From Candidatus Poribacteria bacterium (GTDB taxonomy: Bacteria; Poribacteria; WGA-4E; WGA-3G): DNA of 33,987 nt. A program made the translations under genes and the position numbers. The notes below the pieces were generated by a model that had not been told where the DNA came from, made no database searches, and worked only from the letters and a program-made list of their open reading frames with translations. This document shows positions 1 to 7,897 of this stretch, piece by piece. The stretch's first letter is position 1; the number at the start of each line of letters is the position of its first letter. The stretch spans positions 1 through 33,987 of the forward strand of contig PYIY01000191.1 in NCBI GenBank assembly GCA_003635195.1. The letters are read 5' to 3'.

Positions 1-68
1 AACGGGAGAAAGCTGCTGAGACCGTTTTGGAGCAAGCAGAGGTGTTATGCAACGATTGGGCAGCCTAA
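1..68 (+). CDS. 3' end of an unidentified gene (partial)
   Basis: Reading frame 3 is open from the window edge and ends in TAA at 66-68. It encodes about 21 residues that look like an acidic amphipathic helix (…AAETVLEQAEVLCNDWAA). The other forward frame that stays open here is rich in Arg, Lys and Cys and looks less like a protein. A small inverted repeat (GCCTA-AAA-TAGGC, 63-75) overlaps the stop. No family can be assigned from so short a piece, and it may be chance. Confidence 0.3.
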   Translation, partial: REKAAETVLEQAEVLCNDWAA

Positions 69-143
69 AATAGGCATCAAGCCTTGTGCGGCTAACCACT
101 GATTGCTGAGAACTGAATGCTTCTCGGAAAATTTACGAAAGTC

Positions 144-172
144 TTGACAAAATTTTTGGAATAGACTATATT
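144..172 (+). promoter_or_regulatory. sigma70-type promoter of the STAS gene
   Basis: A perfect -35 TTGACA (144-149) is followed after exactly 17 bases by TATATT (167-172). Transcription would start near 179, leaving a leader of about 190 nt before the ATG at 368. The -10 lies inside the palindrome TATATTAATATA (167-178). Confidence 0.75.
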
Positions 173-292
173 AATATAACAGTCTATCTCATAAACCATG
201 AGAAGGCTTTGTAAGCCCAATGGACAATAAGCGTACACGGTATTCATTTGAACACATTCGGATTTATGAGATACACGTTCTATATTAATATT
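167..292 (+). promoter_or_regulatory. structured leader: long imperfect inverted repeat with nested hairpin
   Basis: ATCTCATAAA (186-195) is matched by TTTATGAGAT (263-272), and TATATTAATAT occurs outside both arms (167-177 and 281-291), giving an imperfect inverted repeat of roughly 28 bp. Inside it lies a nested hairpin: CCAT (196-199), GGCTT (205-209), loop TGT, AAGCC (213-217), ATGG (220-223). The structure sits between the promoter and the STAS gene, so it could be a regulatory leader. It could equally be a decayed mobile element or a protein-binding site. No known riboswitch class is recognised. Confidence 0.45.
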
Positions 293-367
293 GAATAGGT
301 CTTTGTTAGGGCATAACTCGAAAACCCGTATAAGTTAATAACGCGAGCAATTAAGAAAGGAAAATAG

Positions 368-721
368 ATGTTAGCAGAAATACGTCAAAGAGAAGGGGTC
401 ATTGTTATTCGCCCCACCGGACGCATGATCGGTGCAGCAAATGCTGAAATTCGAGAGCAGATTAATGAGGAACTCGAGGAGCATTTTGATTCTCCAAAAG
501 TTATCTTTAACCTTGAGAATGTCACCCGTATGGACAGTAGTGGGCTTGGTACGCTCGTCTCTGTGAACGTGACTGTCTCTCGTAAAGGCGGCCGCACGGC
601 ACTTGTCAACGCCGGTGCGCATATCCGCAACCTTCTTATCCTCGGACGCTTAATGACTGTCTTTGAGACTTACAACAGCGAAGAAGAGGGAATCCTCGCG
701 CTCACCTCTGAGGAGAGTTGA
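368..721 (+). CDS. STAS-domain anti-sigma factor antagonist
   Basis: This 117-residue protein is a single STAS domain of the SpoIIAA/RsbV class. Such proteins bind a partner-switching anti-sigma kinase and are inactivated when it phosphorylates a conserved serine. The hallmark MDSSGLG is present with Ser58 as the expected phosphoacceptor, after the usual beta strands (VIVIRPTGRM, KVIFNLENV). Length is normal for the family. The ATG at 368 has a purine-rich ribosome site (AGAAAGGAAA) just upstream. No kinase, phosphatase or sigma factor gene lies beside it, so its partners must be encoded elsewhere. It has its own strong promoter at 144-172 and a terminator-like hairpin downstream, so it is probably monocistronic. 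Confidence 0.9.
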   Translation: MLAEIRQREGVIVIRPTGRMIGAANAEIREQINEELEEHFDSPKVIFNLENVTRMDSSGLGTLVSVNVTVSRKGGRTALVNAGAHIRNLLILGRLMTVFETYNSEEEGILALTSEES

Positions 722-731
722 TGGACGCGAT

Positions 732-800
732 AGAGCCATTTAGTCCCTATTTACGCGACTGTAGTTAAGACTGAATGGCTCCGACAACACGGAGCCATTC
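732..800 (+). terminator. hairpin downstream of the STAS gene, built from MITE ends
   Basis: GAATGGCTCCG (773-783), a 6-base loop ACAACA, and CGGAGCCATTC (790-800) form a perfect 11-bp stem, followed by CTTTCG with only a weak T run. A second pairing is possible between AGAGCCATTTAGT (732-744) and ACTGAATGGCTCC (770-782). The arm sequence is the terminal-repeat core of the MITEs at 21464 and 27600, so this looks like a mobile-element remnant that may now end the STAS transcript. Confidence 0.5.
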
Positions 801-854
801 CTTTCGCGCCTACGCGAATTTTTGAGAAGAACTAAGACATGGAAAAGGAAATTT

Positions 855-2009
855 ATGGCAAATCAGAATCTTCCGACACTTACTGTTGATGCTGGCTCCC
901 ACGACCGAGATGGATGTCCGGTTAGTGTTAGCGTTGACCATCCTGGTGTCAGCGAACTTCACGATCATGCTGTCACCTTGACAGATGTCGAATCCGGTAG
1001 CGTCATCTCAGCGCAATGCTACGCCGATGAGGATGGTGTTACGACCTTAAACTGGATACTTGATGGACTCGCCGCCGGTGAATCGCGCGCCTATACCCTT
1101 TCAGAGGGAAGCGTTGCTGGCGAATCGGGCGTTCAGCTAAATGAGGAAACCGAAACTATAACTGTTACACTCAATGATCGACCGTTTACAACATTCCGCT
1201 ATGCGAAAACACAATTCCGTCCGTACTTCTTCCCTGTCCTCGGTCCCGATGGCCGCGAAGTAACGCGCGGTGAAACCAGCGAGATCTCAAAGGATCACGT
1301 GCATCACCGTTCGCTCTACGTCGCCTATGGCGAAGTGAATGACGTTGATCTGTGGGGTGAAGGGGGCAATTCTGGAAGAGTCGTGCATCAAGGTTTCACA
1401 CAAAAACAGGGGGGTGCTGTCGTCGGGAGGATTTATACGGAAAATAATTGGGAGACACAGGCGGGTGATGTCCTGATGACGGACCAGCAGAACTTCCGAA
1501 TCTATAACCTCCCTGAGGATGCTGCAATTCTTGACTTAGATCTGAGTTTTATCGCTTCCGTGGGGGATGTCCATTTTGGAGATACCAAGGAGGGCGGTAT
1601 TATTACAATTCGAGTGCACCCGTCGATGAACGCTTCGGATGGTGGGAAGATAGAGAATGCTTTCGGTGGTATCAATCAGCCGGAAACTTGGGGTAAACGT
1701 GCGAACTGGTGCGATTATTCTGGTGTTGTTGACGGAACACCTGTCGGGATCGCTGTTTACGATCATATTGTCAATCCACGCTATCCGACGTATTGGCACG
1801 TACGTAACTACGGGTTAATGGGGACCAACATTTTCGGTAGCGGCACCTTTGAAAGGGATCCGGATAAGGATGGGGCCTACACGCTCAAACAGGGTGAAGA
1901 GATGCACTTCCGGTTCCGTGTCCTGATCCATGCAGGCGATGCCACTGTTGGAAAGGTCGCACAGAAATATCACGATTTCATCAACCCACCTGCTGTTGAG
2001 GTTTCCTGA
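855..2009 (+). CDS. DUF6807 (PmoA-like) family protein
   Basis: The 384-residue product matches the DUF6807/PmoA-like family, which is common in carbohydrate-degradation clusters of Planctomycetes, Bacteroidetes and Poribacteria; its biochemical role is not firmly known. Typical segments are FRYAKTQFRPYFFPVLGPDG, the His-rich DHVHHRSLYVAYGEVNDVDLW, and a C-terminal ILIHAGD stretch. There is no signal peptide, so it should be cytoplasmic. The ATG at 855 is chosen over the in-frame TTG at 822 because GGAAAAGGAA (842-851) is at the right distance and the 11 upstream residues are basic and unlike the family. It precedes a Gfo/Idh/MocA oxidoreductase by 34 bases, a pairing that suggests sugar or sugar-acid metabolism. 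Confidence 0.8.
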   Translation: MANQNLPTLTVDAGSHDRDGCPVSVSVDHPGVSELHDHAVTLTDVESGSVISAQCYADEDGVTTLNWILDGLAAGESRAYTLSEGSVAGESGVQLNEETETITVTLNDRPFTTFRYAKTQFRPYFFPVLGPDGREVTRGETSEISKDHVHHRSLYVAYGEVNDVDLWGEGGNSGRVVHQGFTQKQGGAVVGRIYTENNWETQAGDVLMTDQQNFRIYNLPEDAAILDLDLSFIASVGDVHFGDTKEGGIITIRVHPSMNASDGGKIENAFGGINQPETWGKRANWCDYSGVVDGTPVGIAVYDHIVNPRYPTYWHVRNYGLMGTNIFGSGTFERDPDKDGAYTLKQGEEMHFRFRVLIHAGDATVGKVAQKYHDFINPPAVEVS

Positions 2010-2043
2010 CCGCGAGCTTACACCAAATCAAGGAGATCCACGA

Positions 2044-3111
2044 ATGTCTATCCCAACGATTCATGTGGGATGCACCCATTTCGCGCACGGTCGTCTACAA
2101 GCACAAGTCAACTCACACGGGTTAGACCCTGTTGCTTGTGTGGATATCAATCTTGAAGCTGCACAGGATGGCGTATCATCCATAAACGGTGCGCCTGAAG
2201 GCTTGGAAGACCGTATCTATACGACCATAACCGAGGCGAAAGAGAAACACGATGCCCAAGCATGTCTCATCTATGCCTCCACAACTGTTCATGCCAAGTT
2301 AATTGTCGAAAGTCTGAACCTCGGTATGCATACTCTCTGTGTCAAACCGATCGCGACAACACAGGCAGAATTCCACGATATTATCGGCGCACACAAAGCG
2401 AATCCGGGCTTAATGCTTGTTCAAGGGCAGAACAAACGCTGGAACCCCGCCGCGGCGAAGATGCGTGAATGGCTTCGCGAAGATGGTGGTATTGGCGAAA
2501 TGTTAGCCGGTGAGTGTCGCTTCTGGATCCGACAAAATCTATATACCGGACCCGATTCTCGGCAACCTGATGCTTACGTAGATGGGCTTTTCTTCCATGC
2601 TGGCACGAGCCATCAACTCGATCAACTCGTCGCCGCGAAAGGACTCCCGAAATATGTCACGGCGCATGTCCATAACCGCCGCGATCCTGAACTTGGGCAA
2701 ATTGACGCTTGGGGGACCGCGGGTGGCAACGCACTCATGGAATACGCAAACGGCGCGCCTTTCTCTTATGCTGGCACGCGCGCAGGACACGGTGGCGCCT
2801 TCGGTTGGAGTGGCAGCTGGAGTTTTCATGGTGAAGATGGTGATCTCCGACGAGACGCAGGGCATCTTCAACTCTTCCGACTCGGTAAAACGATTGAGGA
2901 TTTAAACCTCCAAGATTTACACGCCGGACTTATAGAGGACGATCGGCTCCAATTTGATGCCTTCGCACAAGCGATTGCCAATGGCACGGATCGAGACTGG
3001 ATGCAGGATACAACCCTCGGCACATGGATACTGATGGAAGCATGCAACGAATCGGCGCGAACGCATGAACGTGTTGATGTGGAAGCCTTCGCTAAGAAGA
3101 TGCTTGCTTAA
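2044..3111 (+). CDS. Gfo/Idh/MocA-family oxidoreductase
   Basis: A 355-residue member of the NAD(P)-dependent Gfo/Idh/MocA family, which oxidises or reduces sugars, inositols and related compounds. The N-terminal Rossmann part contains the usual CLIYASTTVHAKLIVESLNLG region and the motif CVKPIATT, where family members normally have EKP; the lysine is kept and Glu is replaced by Val. The C-terminal alpha/beta dimerisation domain follows (GECRFWIRQNLYTGPD…, GLFFHAGTSHQLDQL). The ATG at 2044 is preceded by AGGAG (2031-2035) at 8 bases, so the longer frame from 1930, which overlaps the previous gene by 80 bases, is unlikely. The substrate is unknown; probably co-transcribed with the DUF6807 gene. 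Confidence 0.85.
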   Translation: MSIPTIHVGCTHFAHGRLQAQVNSHGLDPVACVDINLEAAQDGVSSINGAPEGLEDRIYTTITEAKEKHDAQACLIYASTTVHAKLIVESLNLGMHTLCVKPIATTQAEFHDIIGAHKANPGLMLVQGQNKRWNPAAAKMREWLREDGGIGEMLAGECRFWIRQNLYTGPDSRQPDAYVDGLFFHAGTSHQLDQLVAAKGLPKYVTAHVHNRRDPELGQIDAWGTAGGNALMEYANGAPFSYAGTRAGHGGAFGWSGSWSFHGEDGDLRRDAGHLQLFRLGKTIEDLNLQDLHAGLIEDDRLQFDAFAQAIANGTDRDWMQDTTLGTWILMEACNESARTHERVDVEAFAKKMLA

Positions 3112-3138
3112 TCAACAAGTCAAATCCACCTGAACGAA

Positions 3139-3161
3139 CCGCAAGGAAAATTAAAAATATG
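3139..3161 (+). promoter_or_regulatory. A-rich translation leader, copy 1
   Basis: CCGCAAGGAAAATTAAAAAT runs directly into the ATG at 3159. The 23 bases are identical to those before the SDR gene (5062-5084) and nearly identical to those before tmk (31831-31852). AAGGA acts as the ribosome site; the A-rich spacer may keep the start unstructured. Confidence 0.7.
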
Positions 3162-4787
3162 CAATCTCCACACGGCTCAGCGTTTCGTCCATCTGTGATG
3201 GGTCGGAACGGAATGGTTACTTCTGGACACGTGCTTGCCTCACAGGCAGGTATCCAAACGATGATGGCGGGTGGCAATGCTGTTGATGCAGCCATCGCCA
3301 CCGCTGTGGCTCTCGGTATGGTTGAACCTGCGGGTTCCGGACTTGGCGGCGATGGGTTTATTCTCATCTATTGGGCAGAAACTGGGAAGGTCGAGGCGGT
3401 AAACGGAACTGGCCCTGCCCCGCGTGCTGCTACGCGGGAAACCTATCTCAAGGATGGTGGAATCCCGATGAAGGGCATACGGAGCGTTTCGGTGCCGGGG
3501 ATCGTTGATGCCTGGCTCCTCGCGCACGAACGTTATGGTGCCCTAAAGTTAGAGGATGTTTTCGCGCCAGCAATTTCGCTCTGCGAAGACGGATTTCCTG
3601 TCAGTCATCGACTCGCTGGTGGACTTAGGGGTGAGAACGAACGTTTCGCTGCTGAACCGGACAGTCGCGCTATTTTTACAAATGATGGTGAACCCATCCC
3701 TGGCGGTCAGTTCATCGCCAACCCGAATCTCGGTGCTACACTCCGAAAAATCGCAAAACATGGCAGAGATGTGTTCTACAAGGGCGAAATCGCTAAAGCT
3801 ATCGGTGAATTCAGCCGTGCCTACGATGGCCTCTTGACCGCTGAAGATCTCGCGGACTTCCACGCGCACTGGGCTGAGCCGATACATGTCAACTACCGTG
3901 GCTACGAAGTCTATGAGATGCCTCCGAATTCAAGCGGGCATATCTTGCTCCAAGAGCTGAACATGGTTGAGTTATTTGATTTGCAAAGCTTGGGATGCAA
4001 TACCGCCGAGAGTGTGCATCTGATGGTTGAAGCGAAAAAACTCGCCTTCGCCGATCGCGAGAAATATATGGCGGATCCAGAGTGGGTGGATGTTCCGATA
4101 GAAGGGATGTTATCCAAATCCTACGCCGCCGAACAAGCCGAACGCATCGACTTAGAGAAGGCAGCTTTTGATGTGCCCGCCGGTGGTCCAGAGGCACACG
4201 AAGATACGACCTGTTTCTGCACTGCAGACCGCGCCGGAAACCTCGTCTGTGTATTGCAGAGTATCCAATCAGGGTTCGGTTCCAGCCTGGTCGCAGGCGA
4301 CACAGGTGTCCTTTTAAACAATCGCATGACCTACTGGCATCTGGAAGAGGAACATCCCAATTGTTTGATGCCCGGCAAACGCGTCCGTCATACCATGAAT
4401 CCTGTCATTGTTACTAAGGACGGTCAACCGTTCTTAGCGTGTGGCACGCCTGGCGCGGATACACAGGTCCAGACGAACCTACAGCTCGTTACGCATATTG
4501 TTGATTTCGGAATGACACCGCAAGAGGCAGTCTCTGCCCCGCGCTGGCGTAGTTTACAGAACCCGATGGAATCGACTATCCCGCACACTTGTTCCAATGA
4601 CCTCCAATTAGAAACTCGATTCTCTTCGGATACACAAGAGGGATTAGCGGCAAAAGGGCACGCGCTTCAACTTGTTGGGGATTGGGGTGGTCCGGGGAGT
4701 GCCCAAGCGATCCTGGTTCATCCTGAATCTGGCGCACTCATCGGTGGTTCTGATCCGAGAACCGATGGATATGCCGTTACTTTTTAG
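3159..4787 (+). CDS. gamma-glutamyltransferase family protein
   Basis: This 542-residue protein belongs to the gamma-glutamyltranspeptidase family, which cleaves gamma-glutamyl amide bonds such as that of glutathione after autoprocessing into two subunits. Family landmarks are AGGNAVDAAIATAVALGMVEP near the N terminus, GSGLGGDGF, MPPNSSG, and the processing site HEDTTCFCTADRAGN, where Thr350 would be the new N-terminal nucleophile. The small-subunit substrate loop NNRMTYW follows. Unlike periplasmic GGTs there is no signal peptide, so it is likely cytoplasmic, as in many GGT-like acylases; the true substrate may not be glutathione. It starts with the shared A-rich leader 47 bases after the Gfo/Idh gene. 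Confidence 0.88.
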   Translation: MQSPHGSAFRPSVMGRNGMVTSGHVLASQAGIQTMMAGGNAVDAAIATAVALGMVEPAGSGLGGDGFILIYWAETGKVEAVNGTGPAPRAATRETYLKDGGIPMKGIRSVSVPGIVDAWLLAHERYGALKLEDVFAPAISLCEDGFPVSHRLAGGLRGENERFAAEPDSRAIFTNDGEPIPGGQFIANPNLGATLRKIAKHGRDVFYKGEIAKAIGEFSRAYDGLLTAEDLADFHAHWAEPIHVNYRGYEVYEMPPNSSGHILLQELNMVELFDLQSLGCNTAESVHLMVEAKKLAFADREKYMADPEWVDVPIEGMLSKSYAAEQAERIDLEKAAFDVPAGGPEAHEDTTCFCTADRAGNLVCVLQSIQSGFGSSLVAGDTGVLLNNRMTYWHLEEEHPNCLMPGKRVRHTMNPVIVTKDGQPFLACGTPGADTQVQTNLQLVTHIVDFGMTPQEAVSAPRWRSLQNPMESTIPHTCSNDLQLETRFSSDTQEGLAAKGHALQLVGDWGGPGSAQAILVHPESGALIGGSDPRTDGYAVTF

Positions 4788-4815
4788 CCTATCCTTGGAA
4801 AGTTCGTAAAAGAGA

Positions 4816-4963
4816 CAGGACTTACGCAAATTTAGCATGCATCGCAAGATTTTATGATTTTTAACCCCCTAAATCCCCTATAAGAAACACCCCAGCAAAA
4901 ACACCCCCATATCCCCTCTTATCAGGGGGGTAGGGGGACTTTAAGAAGCAGTGCGTAAGTTCT
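4816..4963. mobile_element. MITE, AGGACTTACGC family, copy 1
   Basis: AGGACTTACGCA (4817-4828) and TGCGTAAGTTCT (4952-4963) are inverted with 11 of 12 matches. The core TTTAACCCCCTAAATCCCC … ATCAGGGGG … GGACTTTAAGA is shared with the copy at 30480-30607. AAGAGA lies on both sides (4810-4815, 4964-4969) and may be a target duplication. This copy carries an extra segment containing GAAACACCCCAGCAAAAACAC (4884-4904). No transposase is encoded, so it would move in trans. Confidence 0.75.
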
Positions 4964-5061
4964 AAGAGAATTAGAAAAATGTTCTCGAAAACGTAAGCGC
5001 AAACAACGTGCCGCGCTGGCTCTATGCAAAGGGACATCAACATGAAACTACGCTTATCACT

Positions 5062-5084
5062 CCGCAAGGAAAATTAAAAATATG
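5062..5084 (+). promoter_or_regulatory. A-rich translation leader, copy 2
   Basis: This is identical over 23 bases to 3139-3161, although the genes that follow are unrelated. It places AAGGAAAA at the ribosome-binding position of the SDR gene at 5082. Confidence 0.7.
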
Positions 5085-6134
5085 AAAATATTAGTTACAG
5101 GCGGTACGGGTCGTATCGGGTCGAATCTTGTCAAAAAATTACTGGAAAAAGGACACGAGATCCGCAGCTTTACCTATCCGGGTGATGTCAATCGTATCGG
5201 AAGATGGGATGGCACGGAACGCGTTGAGACTGTCCTTGGCGACTTGCGTGAATATGAGGATGTGAAAAAAGCGGTTGAAGGTGTGGATGCTATCTATCAT
5301 ATCGCTGCTGCCTTTGGTGGTCCGTTTGATAACCGCGAGTACTTGGCAATTAACGGCATGGGAACGCTCAACATTTTGGAGTGCGTCCGTGAGTTCAATC
5401 CGAATATCCATCGTTTCGTCTATGCCTGTACCGAAGCGATCTATTGGGAACTTACTGAAAAAGGCAGACTTTTCGATGAACCCATCACCGAAGATATGGT
5501 TGCCAAGTATCATCACATGCCTTATTTCCTTACCAAATGGATCGGCGAGGAATTGTGCATGACCTACCACCACCAATACGGTGTCCCTTCAACAGTTTTC
5601 CGCTTCACAACTGTTATCGAACCGAGTGAATTCCTCAATGAAGACGACTTGCCTAAACAGTTTGTCTTCAGTAATATTTACAACCGATACAAGAATTATA
5701 AAGGCAATGATCCTGTTGAGTTAGAAACGGCTGAGACCGTCAAAAGCCTCTGGAACGGACAAGAGAAGTTCATCCTTAAACGCAATCTTGATGGACGACC
5801 CTATAAGGAACATTTCACCGATGTTCGGGATATTGTGCAAGGGTTGGTTTTAGGGATTGAGAAAGATGCCGCCGTCGGTGAAGAATTCACGCTCGGTGGA
5901 AACGGCGTTTTCAAACACGAAGAGGTGATGCCGTATCTATCTGAACGCTACCAGATGGATTTCGTCGATGTCCAACTCCCGCAATCCCTTTATTTTGAAT
6001 TTGATTTAACCAAAATCAAAACGCTGTTGGACTTCGCACCACAACACGACTTAGCAAGTATCCTCAATGCCGCAGAAGCGATGCGTCGCGGTGAAGATGT
6101 CGGCATTATTCCAACAGGCGTTCGGTGGGGTTAA
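5082..6134 (+). CDS. NAD-dependent epimerase/dehydratase (extended SDR)
   Basis: A 350-residue extended short-chain dehydrogenase/reductase. The N terminus MKILVTGGTGRIG holds the TGxxGxxG nucleotide-binding motif (residues 6-13). Catalytic residues are visible as Thr117 in YACTEAIYW and Tyr148-x3-Lys152 in YFLTK. IYHIAAAFGG is the usual strand 4 region and FTDVRDIVQGL the C-terminal substrate domain motif. Members act on nucleotide sugars or other sugar derivatives; the substrate cannot be read from sequence. It is separated from the upstream gene by a MITE and is introduced by the A-rich leader. It is followed by a fresh promoter, so it may be transcribed alone. Confidence 0.85.
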   Translation: MKILVTGGTGRIGSNLVKKLLEKGHEIRSFTYPGDVNRIGRWDGTERVETVLGDLREYEDVKKAVEGVDAIYHIAAAFGGPFDNREYLAINGMGTLNILECVREFNPNIHRFVYACTEAIYWELTEKGRLFDEPITEDMVAKYHHMPYFLTKWIGEELCMTYHHQYGVPSTVFRFTTVIEPSEFLNEDDLPKQFVFSNIYNRYKNYKGNDPVELETAETVKSLWNGQEKFILKRNLDGRPYKEHFTDVRDIVQGLVLGIEKDAAVGEEFTLGGNGVFKHEEVMPYLSERYQMDFVDVQLPQSLYFEFDLTKIKTLLDFAPQHDLASILNAAEAMRRGEDVGIIPTGVRWG

Positions 6135-6157
6135 TAATTGCCTTCCGATGCTTTTCC

Positions 6158-6187
6158 TTGACAATGCCGTCAAAAATAAGTTAGACT
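6158..6187 (+). promoter_or_regulatory. candidate promoter of the DUF1549 gene
   Basis: TTGACA (6158-6163) is perfect, and TAGACT (6182-6187) lies 18 bases downstream as a weaker -10. An A/T-rich leader with AAGGAG (6225-6230) follows and reaches the ATG at 6242. Confidence 0.5.
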
Positions 6188-6241
6188 CTTTAAAAAAAAA
6201 CGTCTAAATCCTAAGTTGTATCCGAAGGAGGTTTGTCTACC

Positions 6242-7894
6242 ATGAAAAAAATCTTTGGAATTTCCGCTTGTTCCCTACTCATCTTTCTCACTTTCGCCTT
6301 CTTGACCCTGAATTGTACCAAAGCTACGGTGGCACCGACACGGCAAGTCTCATCAAGTACAAAACACCTGGACCGGCATATTAACCTCGTGCTTAAAAGG
6401 GAAGGTATTCAGCCTTCGGGAATATCGGAGGACACAGAATTTTTGCGGCGTGTTCATCTTGATCTAACGGGTAAAATTCCTACGCCTGAAGAAGTCTTGA
6501 ATTTCCTCAAGGACGGTTCTCCAAATAAACGGCAGAAAAAGATTGATCAATTGTTAGGAAGCGAGCCATACATTGATTATTGGAGCGGATTGTGGATCAA
6601 CTGGTTAATCGGCAGACGCGGTGATAACGACGACCGGCGCATCGGATTAACAGCTTGGGTACGCGGGGCATTGACGGAAAATATACCCTACAATCAGTTT
6701 GTTCAAGAACTTATCGCGGCTGACGGCGAGTTAAAAGATAACGGTGCTGGCAATTATATCATGCGCTATGATCGATCCCCAGCTGTCCTCACTTCACATA
6801 GTTCGCGGCTCTTTTTAGGGCTGCCTATGCAGTGTGCTGAATGCCACGATCACAAAACAGAAGCTTGGAGCCAAGAGGATTACTACGGTATTGCCGCCTT
6901 CTTTAATGGTATTGAGAGTGAACAGAAGGGATACATCGAGACAATGGATATGGCGGGGAATGAAAGGCGAATGGAAAATTTCCTGATTACCAACAAACCG
7001 CTAAAATCTATGTGGGTGGAGAGAATGGATACAGAAGTCTTCGCACGCTTCCTGGGTGGTACAGAATACAAAGGTTCACTCACAAATAGGCGCGAGGCTC
7101 TCGCACAATGGATGACTGATAAATCAAACCCCTATTTTAGTCGAGCCATCGTAAATCGCATCTGGAAACACTTCATGGGACGTGCTTTTGTTGAACCTGT
7201 TGACGGATTCGGCGAAGAAAACCTACCTACCAATCCAGAATTATTGAATTGGCTCGCAGAGGATTTCGTCATTTACGATTACGACTTACAGCACTTGATA
7301 CGGACAATCCTTAACTCAGAAACTTACCAGCGGACATCAGAAACAAATAAGAGTAATAAAGATGACGAATACTATTATTCGCATGCCTACATGAAACCAC
7401 TAAGTGCTGAACAGTTTTTCTATTCGCTCCTTCAGGCGACCGGCTATGAAAGGCTCCAAGAGCACAGAATGAGGGGCTTTAACAGGCAAGGGGGCGAGAA
7501 GCGTATGGAGATGCTGCGAGAGCTTGAAGGCAAGAAACGTGAACATCTCGAAAAGTTTCTTTTTCTCCTCAATAACGGCGAAATGGAAGAGATTGAGGCT
7601 TTCAACGGCACCGTGCCACAGGCACTCATGATGATTAACGGGAACATGGTGAACGACAGTGCAAGTCATGAGGAACGTGGCAGCTTCGTAAATGATGTCT
7701 TGAAGAGATGGCGTAATCCGGCAGATCGCTTGGAGTATATCTATCTTAACGTCCTCTCTCGGTTGCCAACGGCTAAAGAGAAAACCTATTTTCAACGTTA
7801 TATGGAACGCAGCCTCTATGATAACAAAGACCGGGCTTACGAAGACCTCTATTGGGTTTTGTTAAATTCAGCCGAATTTTCGCTTAATCATTAG
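6242..7894 (+). CDS. DUF1549/DUF1553 domain lipoprotein with CxxCH motif
   Basis: The 550-residue product has a hydrophobic N-terminal export signal ending in TLNC, an atypical lipobox. DUF1549 follows (FLRRVHLDLTGKIPTPEE, IDQLLGSEPYIDYWSGLW) and then DUF1553 (REALAQWMTDKSNPYFSRAIVNRIW, GFGEENLPTNPELLNWLAEDF). Between them CAECH (Cys198-Cys201-His202) is a c-type haem-like motif typical of this family. The pair is abundant in Planctomycetes and related phyla, usually beside a DUF1501 protein; none is next to this gene. Function is unknown, though a role in extracellular polysaccharide breakdown has been suggested for such clusters. The ATG at 6242 is preferred over TTG 6233 because AAGGAG (6225-6230) is 11 bases from it. 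Confidence 0.85.
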   Translation: MKKIFGISACSLLIFLTFAFLTLNCTKATVAPTRQVSSSTKHLDRHINLVLKREGIQPSGISEDTEFLRRVHLDLTGKIPTPEEVLNFLKDGSPNKRQKKIDQLLGSEPYIDYWSGLWINWLIGRRGDNDDRRIGLTAWVRGALTENIPYNQFVQELIAADGELKDNGAGNYIMRYDRSPAVLTSHSSRLFLGLPMQCAECHDHKTEAWSQEDYYGIAAFFNGIESEQKGYIETMDMAGNERRMENFLITNKPLKSMWVERMDTEVFARFLGGTEYKGSLTNRREALAQWMTDKSNPYFSRAIVNRIWKHFMGRAFVEPVDGFGEENLPTNPELLNWLAEDFVIYDYDLQHLIRTILNSETYQRTSETNKSNKDDEYYYSHAYMKPLSAEQFFYSLLQATGYERLQEHRMRGFNRQGGEKRMEMLRELEGKKREHLEKFLFLLNNGEMEEIEAFNGTVPQALMMINGNMVNDSASHEERGSFVNDVLKRWRNPADRLEYIYLNVLSRLPTAKEKTYFQRYMERSLYDNKDRAYEDLYWVLLNSAEFSLNH

Positions 7895-7897
7895 TTT

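Noticed and set aside
1930..2043. Longer N terminus for the Gfo/Idh/MocA gene
   Set aside because: It overlaps the preceding gene, has no family similarity, and a proper ribosome site precedes the ATG at 2044.
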